Of a stretch of DNA of 46,358 nt, positions 34,031-42,388 are shown piece after piece (the first letter of the stretch is position 1; every line of letters starts with the position of its first letter). The stretch is taken from positions 1 through 46,358 of the forward strand of contig JAUSID010000001.1 in the NCBI GenBank assembly GCA_030648295.1, read 5' to 3'. The notes under the pieces were generated by a model that saw only the letters and a program-made list of their open reading frames with translations, was not told where the DNA came from and did not search any database. This stretch comes from Opitutaceae bacterium. GTDB taxonomy: Bacteria > Verrucomicrobiota > Verrucomicrobiia > Opitutales > Opitutaceae. The translations under genes and the position numbers were made by a program.

Positions 34031-35637
34031 GGGTGCTTGATTCTACGCCAGAGGAAGAAGCCGTAGATGAACAGCACAATCACGACGAAGAGCAGCCACC
34101 AGATCCGGAAGTCGCGCCAGCCATGGTAACGCGCCTGTTCCGCCGCAGGCAGCGCGGCATATTTTCGGCTCCAGATGATGCCGGTGGTTTTTTCCGGCGC
34201 GGGCGGCGCGGTCAGCAGTGAGACCACGATCATCACGGTCATGCAGAACATCCAGGCGAGAAGTGCGCGGTGCAGGTACGTATTGTAGGGGGCGAGAAGC
34301 GCCACGTTCGGAAAGATCCACGTGTCCAGCAGCCACGTGAAGATGAATCCGCTCACGATCGTCGCCACCGCGGCCGTGGCATTTGCCCGCCGCCAGAGAA
34401 TGCCCAGCGTGAACACGACGGCGAACGGCGGCGCGATGTAGAAAAATATGTTCTGCACCTTCACGAACAGCGGTGTCGTCGTGGACGCGAAGGCGAACGC
34501 GATGACGACGCCGAGAATGAGGACGACGCCGCTCATCCAACGACCGAACCGGATCTGCTCGGACTCGGTCGCGCGCGGTTTGAGCTTTTTGTAGATGTCC
34601 AGCGTGAGCAGGGTCGAAGTCGAGTTCACGACCGTCGAGAGCGTCGACATCAGCGCCGCGGACAATCCGGCGAGAATTAGTCCCTTGAGCCCGGTGGGAA
34701 TGAATGTTTTCACCAGCGTGAGATACGCCTGGTCGGGCCGCTCGAGGTTGGGGAACAGCTTGAACGCCGCGATCCCCGGCAGCACGAAAAAAGCCGGTGT
34801 GATGATGTGGAGAAACCCGGCGCTGACGACGCCCATGCGCGCGTGCCACTCGTCCTTCGCGCCGAGCACGCGCTGGACGATGTGCTGGCTCGTGCAACTG
34901 TACCAGATTCCCACGGTGAGAAACCCGGTGAAGACGCCGGTGAACGGGAACGGCCGGTGCGTCGGCGGATGGAAGACCTGGAATTTTTCCGGAAACTCGC
35001 GCACGAGCGGCAGAAGATTTCCCGCGTGCGCGAGGGCGACGATCGGCACGAGTATCCCGACGGCGAGCAGCAGGATCATCTGCATGAAATCCGTCCAGGC
35101 GGCGGACGTGAGCCCGCCGTAGATCGTGTAGACCCCGGTGGAGACGGCGAAGACGATCAACCCGTAGTAGAGATTCAGCCCAAAAATGCTTTCGAGCGCG
35201 AGTCCGCCGGAGTAAAGCGTGCCGCCGATGATGCCGCCGATGTATCCGACGATTAGAAAGACCGCGAAGATGTACCGGCAGAGTGAATTGTAGCGGCGCT
35301 CGAGGAACTCCGGCATCGTGGTAAGCCCGGTCCGGAAATAATACGGCAGGAAAACCCAGATCAGCAGGCTGTAGATGATCCAGGTGTTCCAGCTGCCGGC
35401 GGCGAGGACCACGCCGTATTTGTACGCGGCGCCGACATTCGCGATGAAATGCTCGCTGCTGATGTCGGTCGCGACCATCGAGCCGCCGACGACGTACCAC
35501 GGGAGCTTGTTGCCGCCGAGAAAGTAGTCCTTCGACGTCTTCATTCCCCGGCGCGAGACCCACAAGCCGAGCGCAACCGTCGCGATCATGTATACGCAAA
35601 GGACCGCGTAGTCGTAGAAGTTCAGGTGGGCGGACAT
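34024..35637 (-). CDS. Sodium/solute symporter (SSS family)
   Basis: A 537-residue membrane transporter with about 13-14 hydrophobic segments, using a sodium gradient to import sugars, sialic acid or organic acids. Family features include SRRGMKTSKDYFLGGNKLPW (29-48), SMVATDISSEHFIANVGAAY, GGLTSAAWTDFMQMILLL and the RVLGAKDEWHARMGVVSAG block. ATG 35637 was chosen because it starts just before the first membrane segment; an in-frame upstream ATG at 35793 would read intergenic sequence. It is the first gene of the operon with the ceramidase-fold and enolase-superfamily genes and presumably imports their substrate. Confidence 0.92.
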   Translation of the reverse strand: MSAHLNFYDYAVLCVYMIATVALGLWVSRRGMKTSKDYFLGGNKLPWYVVGGSMVATDISSEHFIANVGAAYKYGVVLAAGSWNTWIIYSLLIWVFLPYYFRTGLTTMPEFLERRYNSLCRYIFAVFLIVGYIGGIIGGTLYSGGLALESIFGLNLYYGLIVFAVSTGVYTIYGGLTSAAWTDFMQMILLLAVGILVPIVALAHAGNLLPLVREFPEKFQVFHPPTHRPFPFTGVFTGFLTVGIWYSCTSQHIVQRVLGAKDEWHARMGVVSAGFLHIITPAFFVLPGIAAFKLFPNLERPDQAYLTLVKTFIPTGLKGLILAGLSAALMSTLSTVVNSTSTLLTLDIYKKLKPRATESEQIRFGRWMSGVVLILGVVIAFAFASTTTPLFVKVQNIFFYIAPPFAVVFTLGILWRRANATAAVATIVSGFIFTWLLDTWIFPNVALLAPYNTYLHRALLAWMFCMTVMIVVSLLTAPPAPEKTTGIIWSRKYAALPAAEQARYHGWRDFRIWWLLFVVIVLFIYGFFLWRRIKHPW

Positions 35638-35777
35638 GGGCGGGGTGGGGAGGACGAGCGCGATCGGTTGCAGTCGGTCCGCAGCGCATTCATCCGCCCG
35701 AAGGTATTGGTCGCGTGGCGACGACATCCAGCGGAAAGTTGCGCGGTCCCCGCGGCGGCTCGCCGGCTGTTCGGTCT

Positions 35778-35838
35778 GAAGTGGCACCGGCATCCTGCCG
35801 GTGATTCAATCTGGGGTTACGCCGGATGCCCGTGCCAC
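35778..35838. repeat. R-A GGCACGGGCAT module pair
   Basis: GAAGTGGCACCGGCATCCTG (35778 on) faces GCCGGATGCCCGTGCCAC (35821-35838). The left unit is itself a short hairpin, CACCGGCATCCTGCCGGTG. The GGGAGCGCG outer ends are missing here. Confidence 0.7.
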
Positions 35839-35872
35839 AACGATTCGCTTCGATGGTGGCTGCGGCTTCCCC

Positions 35873-35969
35873 ATTCGACAAGCCTCTCGACAAGCTCGAG
35901 GCCTTTCATTCAAAGCACCCGATGGCCGTGAGCCTGTCGAACCGGCTCAGGGCCCCGAGCGTGTCGAGG
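35873..35969. repeat. R-D repeat, copy 2, opposite orientation
   Basis: It reads TTCGACAAGCCTCTCGACAA then GCTCGAGGCCTTTCATTC and GATGGCCGTGAGCCTGTCGA. This is the reverse complement of the repeat at 19177-19263, with fewer CCTCTCGACAAG units. A further facing piece, GAGCGTGTCGAGGGG, follows at 35957. Confidence 0.8.
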
Positions 35970-36007
35970 GGCAGCCGCAGATTTTTCCAATGCACATTCG
36001 AACCAAC

Positions 36008-36208
36008 CTGCGGCAGGGTGCCGCAGCCACTGCGGAATCACGGGCGGGAGCCCGGGCCACTTCGGACAACCGGCTGTTGGTGTGGCACGGCCGTCCCGGC
36101 CGTGTTGGAATTTGGAATCGCTCAACACGGGCAAGATGCCCGTGCCACTCCATCATCACGGGCGGGACGCCCGTGCCACTTCGACCCGGGCGCGACGAGC
36201 GTGCCACT
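36008..36208. repeat. Cluster of R-A hairpin modules
   Basis: Successive short hairpins: CTGCGGCAGGGTGCCGCAG (36009 on), CACGGGCGGGAGCCCGGGCC (36040 on), GTGGCACGGCCGTCCCGGCC (36081 on) facing AACACGGGCAAGATGCCCGT (36124 on), then CACGGGCGGGACGCCCGTGC (36158 on) and a degenerate GGGCGCGACGAGCGTGCCAC (36189 on). The last overlaps the final codons of the AraD1-like gene by two bases. Consecutive modules with drifted sequences suggest repeated local duplication. Confidence 0.75.
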
Positions 36209-37208
36209 ACACCGGCCGTACCTTCACCAGCGTGCCCTTCGCTCGACTGTACCGAATCGGATTCCTCAGTGCGCGGCCGAAGCCGGCGAGCTCGATCTCC
36301 ATCACGTCGCCATCCTCGAGCCGCACGCGGTCGCCAAAGCTGAAGGCATCGGCACCGAAGAAATAGATGTGGGCATCGCCGGGCCGGCAGTGCGCGGGGT
36401 ATTTGAAATGATGATGCTCCAGGTTGGCCACGGTGTGGGACATGTTCTTTTCGCCGGTGGCAAACGGCTTCGACCAGATCGTTTTGCGGCCGCGGCGAAT
36501 CGTGACCGTGCCGCGCGCGTCGCCGAAGTCAGCGTCGACGATCAGTTCCGGCCCAATCGAGCAGGTGCGTAGTTTCGAATGCGCGAGATACAGGTAGTTC
36601 TTCTCCTCGAATTCGTGATCGGAAAACTCGTTCGCCAGCGTCAGCCCAATCCGTCGCGGCGCGCCGGCCGGATCGACGAGGTACACGCCGGCGACCTCGG
36701 CCTCGTCACCGCCATCCAACCCGAACGGCGGCACGTCGAGCGGTTCACCGTGCGCACGCAGAATCGTACCGCACCCCTTGTAGAACCACTCGGGCGATAC
36801 CCCAATCTGGCCGCGCTTCGGCCGTCCGCCGTCCACGCCCCACTGATACATTTTCATGCTGTCCGAGACGGGCGCGTTCGGATTCGCATGCATCGCCTGG
36901 CGATTCTCCGCGCTCTTTTTGTGGGTCAAGCCGGTGCCGGTCACGAGGCAGCGCGCCGGTGCATCCGGGTGGTCGAACGAGGGCATCAGCCGCCACGCTG
37001 ATTTCCCGGCGTGCACCGCATCGTAGTTCAACGTTTCCCCGGCCGGCAGTCCGCGGATGAAACGTGCGAGCGGCCGGCGGCTGGCGAGCGCGTCTTCCGC
37101 CAGCCGGTAAATTGAGTCGGCGCCCTCGAGCAGCCGGAGTTCGTTATCGTGTACGACCGCCACGCGACGGCCGGAACGGGGATGGATTACTTGAACGAGG
37201 CGAATCAT
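36207..37208 (-). CDS. AraD1/GguC-type fumarylacetoacetate hydrolase-fold enzyme
   Basis: A 333-residue cytoplasmic enzyme of the FAH superfamily, AraD1/GguC type. The start ATG at 37208 gives MIRLVQVIHPRSGRRVAVV, the usual N-terminus; upstream in-frame codons look non-coding. Landmarks are CLVTGTGLTHKKSAENRQAM (about 107-126), MKMYQWGVDGGRPKRGQIG, EWFYKGCGTI, DEAEVAGVYLVDPAGAPRRI and GNEFSD-like LANEFSDHEFEEKNYLYLAH. Relatives act on 2-keto-3-deoxy sugar acids, for instance as dehydratases or diketo-acid hydrolases. It stands alone on the minus strand, divergent from the SDR gene, within a locus that also has a second FAH-fold enzyme and a semialdehyde dehydrogenase. Confidence 0.85.
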   Translation of the reverse strand: MIRLVQVIHPRSGRRVAVVHDNELRLLEGADSIYRLAEDALASRRPLARFIRGLPAGETLNYDAVHAGKSAWRLMPSFDHPDAPARCLVTGTGLTHKKSAENRQAMHANPNAPVSDSMKMYQWGVDGGRPKRGQIGVSPEWFYKGCGTILRAHGEPLDVPPFGLDGGDEAEVAGVYLVDPAGAPRRIGLTLANEFSDHEFEEKNYLYLAHSKLRTCSIGPELIVDADFGDARGTVTIRRGRKTIWSKPFATGEKNMSHTVANLEHHHFKYPAHCRPGDAHIYFFGADAFSFGDRVRLEDGDVMEIELAGFGRALRNPIRYSRAKGTLVKVRPV

Positions 37209-37364
37209 GCGGCGCAGGGTTGCCGTTGATCTCCGGGTCATCCGGCCGGCGTGGCAATCCGTAATTCGCCTGGTCGGTCGCGGCTTGTTTTTCGGCGCTG
37301 CCATTTTAGCCTGCGTGTCGCTGGCCTGAAGCCGCAGACCCGGATCGGGAGTTCAGCATCCACT
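37209..37364. promoter_or_regulatory. Divergent spacer between AraD1-like and SDR genes
   Basis: These 156 bases separate two divergent starts and must include both promoters. No convincing boxes or operator symmetry are visible. CTGAAGCCGCAG near 37325 is a fragment of the R-A GGCTGCGGCTTC module. Confidence 0.4.
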
Positions 37365-38114
37365 GTGAAAAGACTTAACGACAAGGTTGCCATCGTCACG
37401 GGCGCCGGCCACGGCATCGGCCGCGCCATCGCGGCGCTTTACGCCGAGGAGGGCGCAGCGGTTTTCCTGTGCTCGATGAACGTGGCGGCCGGTGAGGCCG
37501 CGGCCGCCGAAATGCGCGCCGCGGGTGGCGACGCCGTGTTCGTGCAATGTGACGTTTCCCAACCCGAGCAGGTCGCCGCGGTGGTGAAGGCAGCGGGCGC
37601 ACGCGGCCGGATCGACGTGTTGTGCAACAACGCCGCGTACCTCGCGAGCGAATGGCACAACGCCGGCGAGGCGACGGACGACGAATGGGAGAAATGTTTC
37701 CGCGTCTCGTTGATGGGCACCCAGTGGTTCACGAAGGGCGTATTGCCATTCATGATGCGGCAGAAATCCGGGTCGATTGTGAACATCGGCTCGCTCCAGA
37801 GCCTGGTTGGCGGCCGCAATTCCGCGGCGTACACCACGATCAAAACCGCGCTGGTGGGGCTCACCCGCAGCGTGGCCTACGACTACGGGCCGCATAACAT
37901 CCGCTGCAATGTGATCTGTGCCGGTGCAATCAAGACGCGGATCTCGCCGGCGCCCGGTTCGGAGCTTCACCAGCGCCAGCTCAGCAAGACCTTCCTTGGC
38001 CGGATCGGCGAGCCGCGTGAAATCGCCTACGCGGCGCTGTATCTCGCGTCCGACGAATCGTCCTATGTCACCGGCGCGGCGCTGCCGGTCGACGGCGGGT
38101 GGACCGCGATGTGA
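37365..38114 (+). CDS. SDR family NAD(P)-dependent dehydrogenase
   Basis: A 249-residue classical short-chain dehydrogenase. The cofactor motif TGAGHGIG is at 12-19, NNAA at 88-91, and the catalytic S143, Y156 and K160 are in place (IGSLQS, AAYTTIK). The C-terminus SSYVTGAALPVDGGWTAM is typical. A GTG at 37365 is the best start: it begins KRLNDKVAIVTGAG at the normal distance from the cofactor motif, whereas the ATG at 37251 adds 38 unrelated residues. It likely oxidises a sugar or a keto-deoxy acid. The next gene starts in its stop codon (TGATG), so the pair is translationally coupled. Confidence 0.9.
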   Translation: MKRLNDKVAIVTGAGHGIGRAIAALYAEEGAAVFLCSMNVAAGEAAAAEMRAAGGDAVFVQCDVSQPEQVAAVVKAAGARGRIDVLCNNAAYLASEWHNAGEATDDEWEKCFRVSLMGTQWFTKGVLPFMMRQKSGSIVNIGSLQSLVGGRNSAAYTTIKTALVGLTRSVAYDYGPHNIRCNVICAGAIKTRISPAPGSELHQRQLSKTFLGRIGEPREIAYAALYLASDESSYVTGAALPVDGGWTAM

Positions 38115-39379
38115 TGAAGGATTCCTGGAAGGCCGGCGCCGCGGCGACCGTGATCACGCCGGCGGAGCCCATGTGGCTGGCGGGCTGGGCCGCGCGGCGG
38201 GAGCCCGCGAGTGGAACCGGCATTGAGCTGTTCGCCAAGGCGCTCGCGTTCGAGGATGAAGCGGGCGTGCGCGCCGTGATTGTGACGGCCGATCTGATTG
38301 CGATCCCGCATTTGCTCGCGGAGGCCGTCGCGGCGCGGGTGCGGAAGCGATGGGACCTCCCGAGGGAGCGGCTGTTGTTCAATGCGTCGCACACGCACAC
38401 GGGTCCGGAGATACGGCCGGACAAGGTTCAGTTTTTCGAGATTCCGACGGAATACGCCGCACGCATCGGCCCATACGTTGCGTTCCTGGAAGAGCGGATG
38501 GCTGGTGTGATCGAAGCCGCACTCACCCGGCTCGAGCCGGTGACATTGCGCGTGCACGAGGCGCGAGCGGCTTTCGCGGTCAATCGACGCACTTCGGGCG
38601 GTCCGGTGGATCACGATGTGCCAATCGTGGCGGCGCGCCGGCCCGATGGCAGCCTTCTCGCGATGCTTTTTGGTTATGCGTGTCACAATCTCACGCTGCC
38701 CCCGACCTACTGCCAGTTTCACGGCGACTATGCGGGCGTCGCCCAGCAGCGGCTACAGGAGCAGTACGCCGGCGCGATGGCGCTTTTTCTCGCCGGGGCG
38801 GGCGCGGATCAGGATCCGTCGCCTCGCGGTACGATCGAACTCGTGCGCACGCATGGTGCCACCCTGGCGGGAGTGATCGCGACGGCGTTGGGGAGCGACG
38901 GAATTTCCCTCGCCAGCTCGCTGGCGGTGGCATTCGAGGAAATTACGCTCGAATTGCGGCCGATGCCGGCAAGGGAGGCATTGGAGACGGACGCACACTC
39001 TGAAGACATCCCGCGCCGGCGGAAGGCGAATTACCTGCTGGGCGCGCTCGCCGACGGGCGGACGTTCGCCACGAGCCAGCGGTGTCCGGTCCAAGTGCTC
39101 CGACTTGGCCGCGAGCTGTTGTTGATCGCGCTGGGTGGCGAGCCGGTCGTTGATTTCGCGCTGCAGTTCAAAAAAGAATTCGCCGGGTCGAAAGTCTGGG
39201 TCGCCGGTTATGCAAATGACATGTTCGGCTACCTCCCGACGCGACGCGTGCAACAGGAAGGTGGATACGAGGCGGAACGTGCCGTCCTCTGGAGCGCGCT
39301 GCCGATGCCGCTGGCCGAATCCGCCGAGGCGCAGGTGGTGGACGCGGTCGGGCGATTGGTGAGGCAGGTGAGTTCGTGA
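38114..39379 (+). CDS. Neutral-ceramidase-fold protein (second of two)
   Basis: A 421-residue paralogue-type relative of the protein at 32558-34030. The start ATG shares one base with the SDR stop. It has ATVITPAEPMWLAGW at the start, NASHTHTGPEIRP (H93-P98 as zinc-type motif), GYACHNLTLP (H191) and FHGDYAGVAQQRL. Where ceramidases have the catalytic Ser, the sequence reads GADQDPSP (230-237), so a Ser sits four residues later and the GDVSPN motif is not kept. No signal peptide is seen. Coupling to an SDR suggests a hydrolytic or isomerising step on the oxidised product, for example ring opening of a lactone; this is inference without precedent that I can cite. Confidence 0.8.
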   Translation: MKDSWKAGAAATVITPAEPMWLAGWAARREPASGTGIELFAKALAFEDEAGVRAVIVTADLIAIPHLLAEAVAARVRKRWDLPRERLLFNASHTHTGPEIRPDKVQFFEIPTEYAARIGPYVAFLEERMAGVIEAALTRLEPVTLRVHEARAAFAVNRRTSGGPVDHDVPIVAARRPDGSLLAMLFGYACHNLTLPPTYCQFHGDYAGVAQQRLQEQYAGAMALFLAGAGADQDPSPRGTIELVRTHGATLAGVIATALGSDGISLASSLAVAFEEITLELRPMPAREALETDAHSEDIPRRRKANYLLGALADGRTFATSQRCPVQVLRLGRELLLIALGGEPVVDFALQFKKEFAGSKVWVAGYANDMFGYLPTRRVQQEGGYEAERAVLWSALPMPLAESAEAQVVDAVGRLVRQVSS

Positions 39380-39429
39380 GCCAACGCGCAGCGTCCTGGC
39401 TTGGAGTGGCTGCGGTTCGCCGCTTGAAG

Positions 39430-39638
39430 TGGCTGCGGCTTCCAGCCGCAGATGGATCCGTTTTTTCAAAACGGAAAATCGTCGCGACTCCGTTCCGAGT
39501 TCTCTCTGGCTTCTGCGGCTGGAAGCCGCAGCCACTTTCCAGAAATACCGTGAGGGGTTTATGACTTGGTTCCCCCCGGGAGCGCGGGCGTCCCGCCCGC
39601 AATGGATGAATGCGGGCCAGAGGCCCGCGCTCCCAGGG
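39430..39638. repeat. R-A element, copy 5, with outer GGCTGCGGCTTCCAGCC pair
   Basis: TGGCTGCGGCTTCCAGCCGC (39430 on) faces CTGCGGCTGGAAGCCGCAGC (39513 on), with a small hairpin CCGTTTTTTCAAAACGG (39458 on) between them. A minimal R-A pair follows: CGGGAGCGCGGGCGTCCCGC (39577 on) and TGCGGGCCAGAGGCCCGCGC (39611 on). The block fills the 273-base gap between converging genes; no gene is seen there. Confidence 0.85.
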
Positions 39639-39652
39639 CAGCCGCAGCCACT

Positions 39653-41254
39653 TCACGACACCGGTTCGCGCGTGAGCTTGCCGTCGATCAGCCGGTTCAA
39701 TCCGAGCGGGTTGGCGTTTTTCAAGGCGTCGGGCAGCAGCGCGTCCGGCGTGTTTTGGTAGCAGATCGGCCGCGCAAAACGCAGCAACGCGGCGGTGCCA
39801 ACGGAGGTGAAGCGTACGTCCGTGGTCGCTGGATACGGTCCACCATGATTCATTGCGTGACTCACCTCGACACCGGTGGGGAACCCGTTGACCACGATCC
39901 GGCCGGCCACTCGCTCGAGGATCGGTTGCAGCTGCCGCGCTGCCGCATCGTCGCCCGCCCCGAGGTGCAACGTGGCGGTGAGCTGGCCATCGAGGGCGCG
40001 GGCGCACGCGGCAAGCTCGTCGGCGTTTTCCGCCAGGACAATCAGGGTGAACGGACCGAAGGCCTCGATCGCCAGATCCGGGTGGGCGAGAAACTCGCGC
40101 GCGGAAGTGGTCGCCACCCCTGGTGCGGCCTCGGTTCGAATGTCGGCGGGAGCGGCGCCCGAGACCGCCACGATCCGCACGGCGGAATGGCCGGTGATTT
40201 TCGCGCGGTTCTCGACGAAGTTGTCGCGGATTCCGCTCGTCAGCATCGTGCCGCACGGCGCAGCCCGGACCTGTTCGGCGAGTGCCGCCACGAACGCATC
40301 GGTCTCGCGTGACCGGATGGCGAATACAAGGCCGGGCTTGGTGCAGAACTGGCCGACGCCGAGGGTCACCGAGCCGAGCAGTCCCTGCGCGATGGCCGTG
40401 CCGCGCTCGCGCAGGGCGGCGGGAAGCAGGAACACCGGGTTGAGGCTGCTCATTTCGGCAAAGACCGGAATCGGGTGGGGGCGCGATGCGGCCGCGTCGA
40501 AGAGCGCCCGACCCGCGGCGTGCGATCCGGTGAACCCGACCGCGGTCGTCGCGGGGTGCTGCACCATCGCGATGCCGACGGTGGCGCCGCCGCCGTGAAT
40601 CAGCGAGAACACGCCCGCTGGCAACCCGCACGTGGAGAGCGCGCGGCCGATCGCTCCGCCGACAAGCTCACTCGTGCCGGGATGGGCGCGGTGCGCCTTG
40701 ACCACCACAGGGCACCCGGCCGCGAGCGCCGAGGTGGTGTCGCCACCCGCGACCGAGAACGCGAGCGGGAAATTGCTCGAGCCGAAAACCACCACGGGGC
40801 CGAGCGGGATGAGCATCCGGCGCAGATCGGGACGCGGCAGCGGCTTCCGGTCGGGCAGGGCGGGATCGATCCGCGCGTCGACCCATGAGCCTTCACGCAC
40901 GACGGCGGCGAACAGCCGCAGTTGCCCGCACGTCCGCGCCCGCTCGCCCGTCAATCGCGCGAGGGGCAGCCCCGTTTCCGCGTTGGCGCGCGCGAGCAAA
41001 GGATCGCCGAGCGCCTCTATTGCAGCGGCGATGGTTTCGAGCAGGTGCGCGCGATCGGTTGCCGGCCGCGCGCGATACTCCGAAAAAGCCGCCGCGGCGG
41101 CCGCGAGTGCCGCGTCCACGTCTGCGGCGGAGGCCTCGTGAAAATCAGGAGCGAGTTGTTCACCCGTCGCGGGATTCGACGCCCGGAATTTCTTGCCGCC
41201 GGGTTGGGCGATTGATCCCGCGAGCAAGCTCCGACCGTGGAGAGTGGTGGTCAT
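39653..41254 (-). CDS. 2-oxoglutarate semialdehyde (2,5-dioxovalerate) dehydrogenase family
   Basis: A 533-residue aldehyde dehydrogenase of the KGSADH type, which oxidises 2,5-dioxopentanoate to 2-oxoglutarate at the end of nonphosphorylative pentose, hexarate and hydroxyproline routes. Diagnostic segments are [20 protein letters not shown] (157-176, N161), [14 protein letters not shown] (183-196, K186), general-base E267 in [15 protein letters not shown], and the nucleophile C304 in [13 protein letters not shown]. These match KGSADH rather than generic aldehyde dehydrogenases. The ATG at 41254 overlaps the upstream FAH stop by four bases, so the two are translationally coupled. Confidence 0.9.
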   Translation of the reverse strand: MTTTLHGRSLLAGSIAQPGGKKFRASNPATGEQLAPDFHEASAADVDAALAAAAAAFSEYRARPATDRAHLLETIAAAIEALGDPLLARANAETGLPLARLTGERARTCGQLRLFAAVVREGSWVDARIDPALPDRKPLPRPDLRRMLIPLGPVVVFGSSNFPLAFSVAGGDTTSALAAGCPVVVKAHRAHPGTSELVGGAIGRALSTCGLPAGVFSLIHGGGATVGIAMVQHPATTAVGFTGSHAAGRALFDAAASRPHPIPVFAEMSSLNPVFLLPAALRERGTAIAQGLLGSVTLGVGQFCTKPGLVFAIRSRETDAFVAALAEQVRAAPCGTMLTSGIRDNFVENRAKITGHSAVRIVAVSGAAPADIRTEAAPGVATTSAREFLAHPDLAIEAFGPFTLIVLAENADELAACARALDGQLTATLHLGAGDDAAARQLQPILERVAGRIVVNGFPTGVEVSHAMNHGGPYPATTDVRFTSVGTAALLRFARPICYQNTPDALLPDALKNANPLGLNRLIDGKLTREPVS

Positions 41255-42096
41255 AACACCGTGTTAACCAGGGTTCCCACCGCCGCAATCGTGATGCGGA
41301 TTTCGTCGCCACGCTGGAGGGTGAATGAATCGGGCGGGACCACTCCCGTTCCGGTCATGAGGTAGCAGCCGTGCGGAAACGTGTTCTCGCAAAACAGCCA
41401 GTCGACCAGCGAAGGCAGCGGCCGCTTGATTTGTCCCACCGTGGTCTCGCCGGAAAACGCGGCCGAGCCGGCGCGGCGGATTTCGATCGCGATGGTGGTG
41501 TCGGCGGCCGGCAGCACATCGGTGACGAGCAGCGCAGGACCGAGCGCGGCGCTGCGGTCGTACACTTTGGCCTGCGGCAGATAGAGTGGATTTTCGCCCT
41601 CGATGTCGCGCGAGCTCATGTCGTTGCCGATGGTGAAGCCGAAAATCCGGCCGTGCGCGTTGATGGCGAGCGTGAGCTCCGGCTCCGGCACGTTCCATTT
41701 TGAATCGCCGCGAATCCGCACTCCGGAGCCGGGCGGCGCCACGCGGTGCGGCGTGGCTTTGAAGAACAGTTCCGGCCGCTCGGCCTCGTAGACGCGGTCG
41801 TAAAACGTGCCACCGCCCGCGACCTTCGCCTCTTCCATGCGGGCCGTGCGACTCCGGAAATACGTGACGCCCGCAGCCCAGACTTCTTGGGATTGAATCG
41901 GCGCGAGCAATTTTGCCGGGGCCGTGGCGGATATTGCGTTGGAGGCAAGATCGCGCACCAGCGCAACGGGATCATCGGCCGCGAAAATCTCATCCAACGT
42001 AAGTACGCGGCGTGGGGCTGAGAACTTCCCATCGCGCTCGAAGACCAAGCCCGACTCGGTGGCGAAGACACGGATGGCGGAAGACGCGGAAGACAT
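41251..42096 (-). CDS. Fumarylacetoacetate hydrolase-family enzyme (keto-deoxy acid step)
   Basis: A 281-residue FAH-fold enzyme. Metal ligands are visible: E138 and E140 in [11 protein letters not shown] and D159 in [34 protein letters not shown] and [18 protein letters not shown] are further conserved blocks. FAH-fold 2-keto-3-deoxy-pentonate dehydratases form 2-oxoglutarate semialdehyde, the substrate of the enzyme encoded next, which makes that role likely. The start at 42096 lies inside the R-I repeat, and residues 1-8 (MSSASSAI) are repeat-encoded. Comparable proteins begin nearer VFATESG, so the N-terminus may have been extended by the repeat. Confidence 0.85.
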   Translation of the reverse strand: MSSASSAIRVFATESGLVFERDGKFSAPRRVLTLDEIFAADDPVALVRDLASNAISATAPAKLLAPIQSQEVWAAGVTYFRSRTARMEEAKVAGGGTFYDRVYEAERPELFFKATPHRVAPPGSGVRIRGDSKWNVPEPELTLAINAHGRIFGFTIGNDMSSRDIEGENPLYLPQAKVYDRSAALGPALLVTDVLPAADTTIAIEIRRAGSAAFSGETTVGQIKRPLPSLVDWLFCENTFPHGCYLMTGTGVVPPDSFTLQRGDEIRITIAAVGTLVNTVL

Positions 42097-42320
42097 GGAA
42101 GACGGGAAGAGGGGAAGAGGGGAAGAACGCGAGAACGCGAGACGGAGAAGACGGGGAAGATGGGGAAGAACGCGAGACGGAGAAGACCATTAAGGCGCAA
42201 TCACTGCGCTCAATCGCCAATGATCGCGCGCGAGACACCCGCGCAGCTGAGATTTCCTCTTCTGGCTCTTCCAAGTCTTCCATGTCTCACACGTCTTCCG
42301 CGTCTTCCCACCGTCTTCCG
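42074..42320. repeat. R-I GGAAGA/TCTTCC facing arrays
   Basis: From 42074 to 42187 the plus strand is a purine array of units such as GGCGGAAGACGCGGAAGAC, GAAGAGGGGAAGAGGGGAAG and GAACGCGAGACGGAGAAGA. From 42254 to 42320 it is the complementary type: CCTCTTCTGGCTCTTCCAAG, GTCTTCCATGTCTCACACGT and CTTCCGCGTCTTCCCACCG. The arrays face each other across about 65 bases between divergent genes, and the first runs into the start of the FAH gene. Confidence 0.85.
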
Positions 42321-42388
42321 ATTCCTGCTCCTTGACGCGCGCGTTGCGGCCGTGCCAGCGTGCCACTTTCAACGCGTCCTTCCCGAGA

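Larger units (their letters stand above)
35638..36206. other. Repeat-filled intergenic region, no gene seen
   Basis: These 569 bases between two minus-strand genes are mostly repeats: an R-A-type pair (35778-35838), an R-D copy (35873-35969) and a cluster of R-A hairpin modules (36008-36208). The first about 130 bases upstream of the symporter gene should hold its promoter, but I cannot mark it. Confidence 0.6.

Noticed and set aside
39458-39474. CCGTTTTTTCAAAACGG as a terminator for the converging genes
   Set aside because: The stem is only 7 pairs and AT-rich, with no T-run after it. It is better seen as filler inside an R-A copy.
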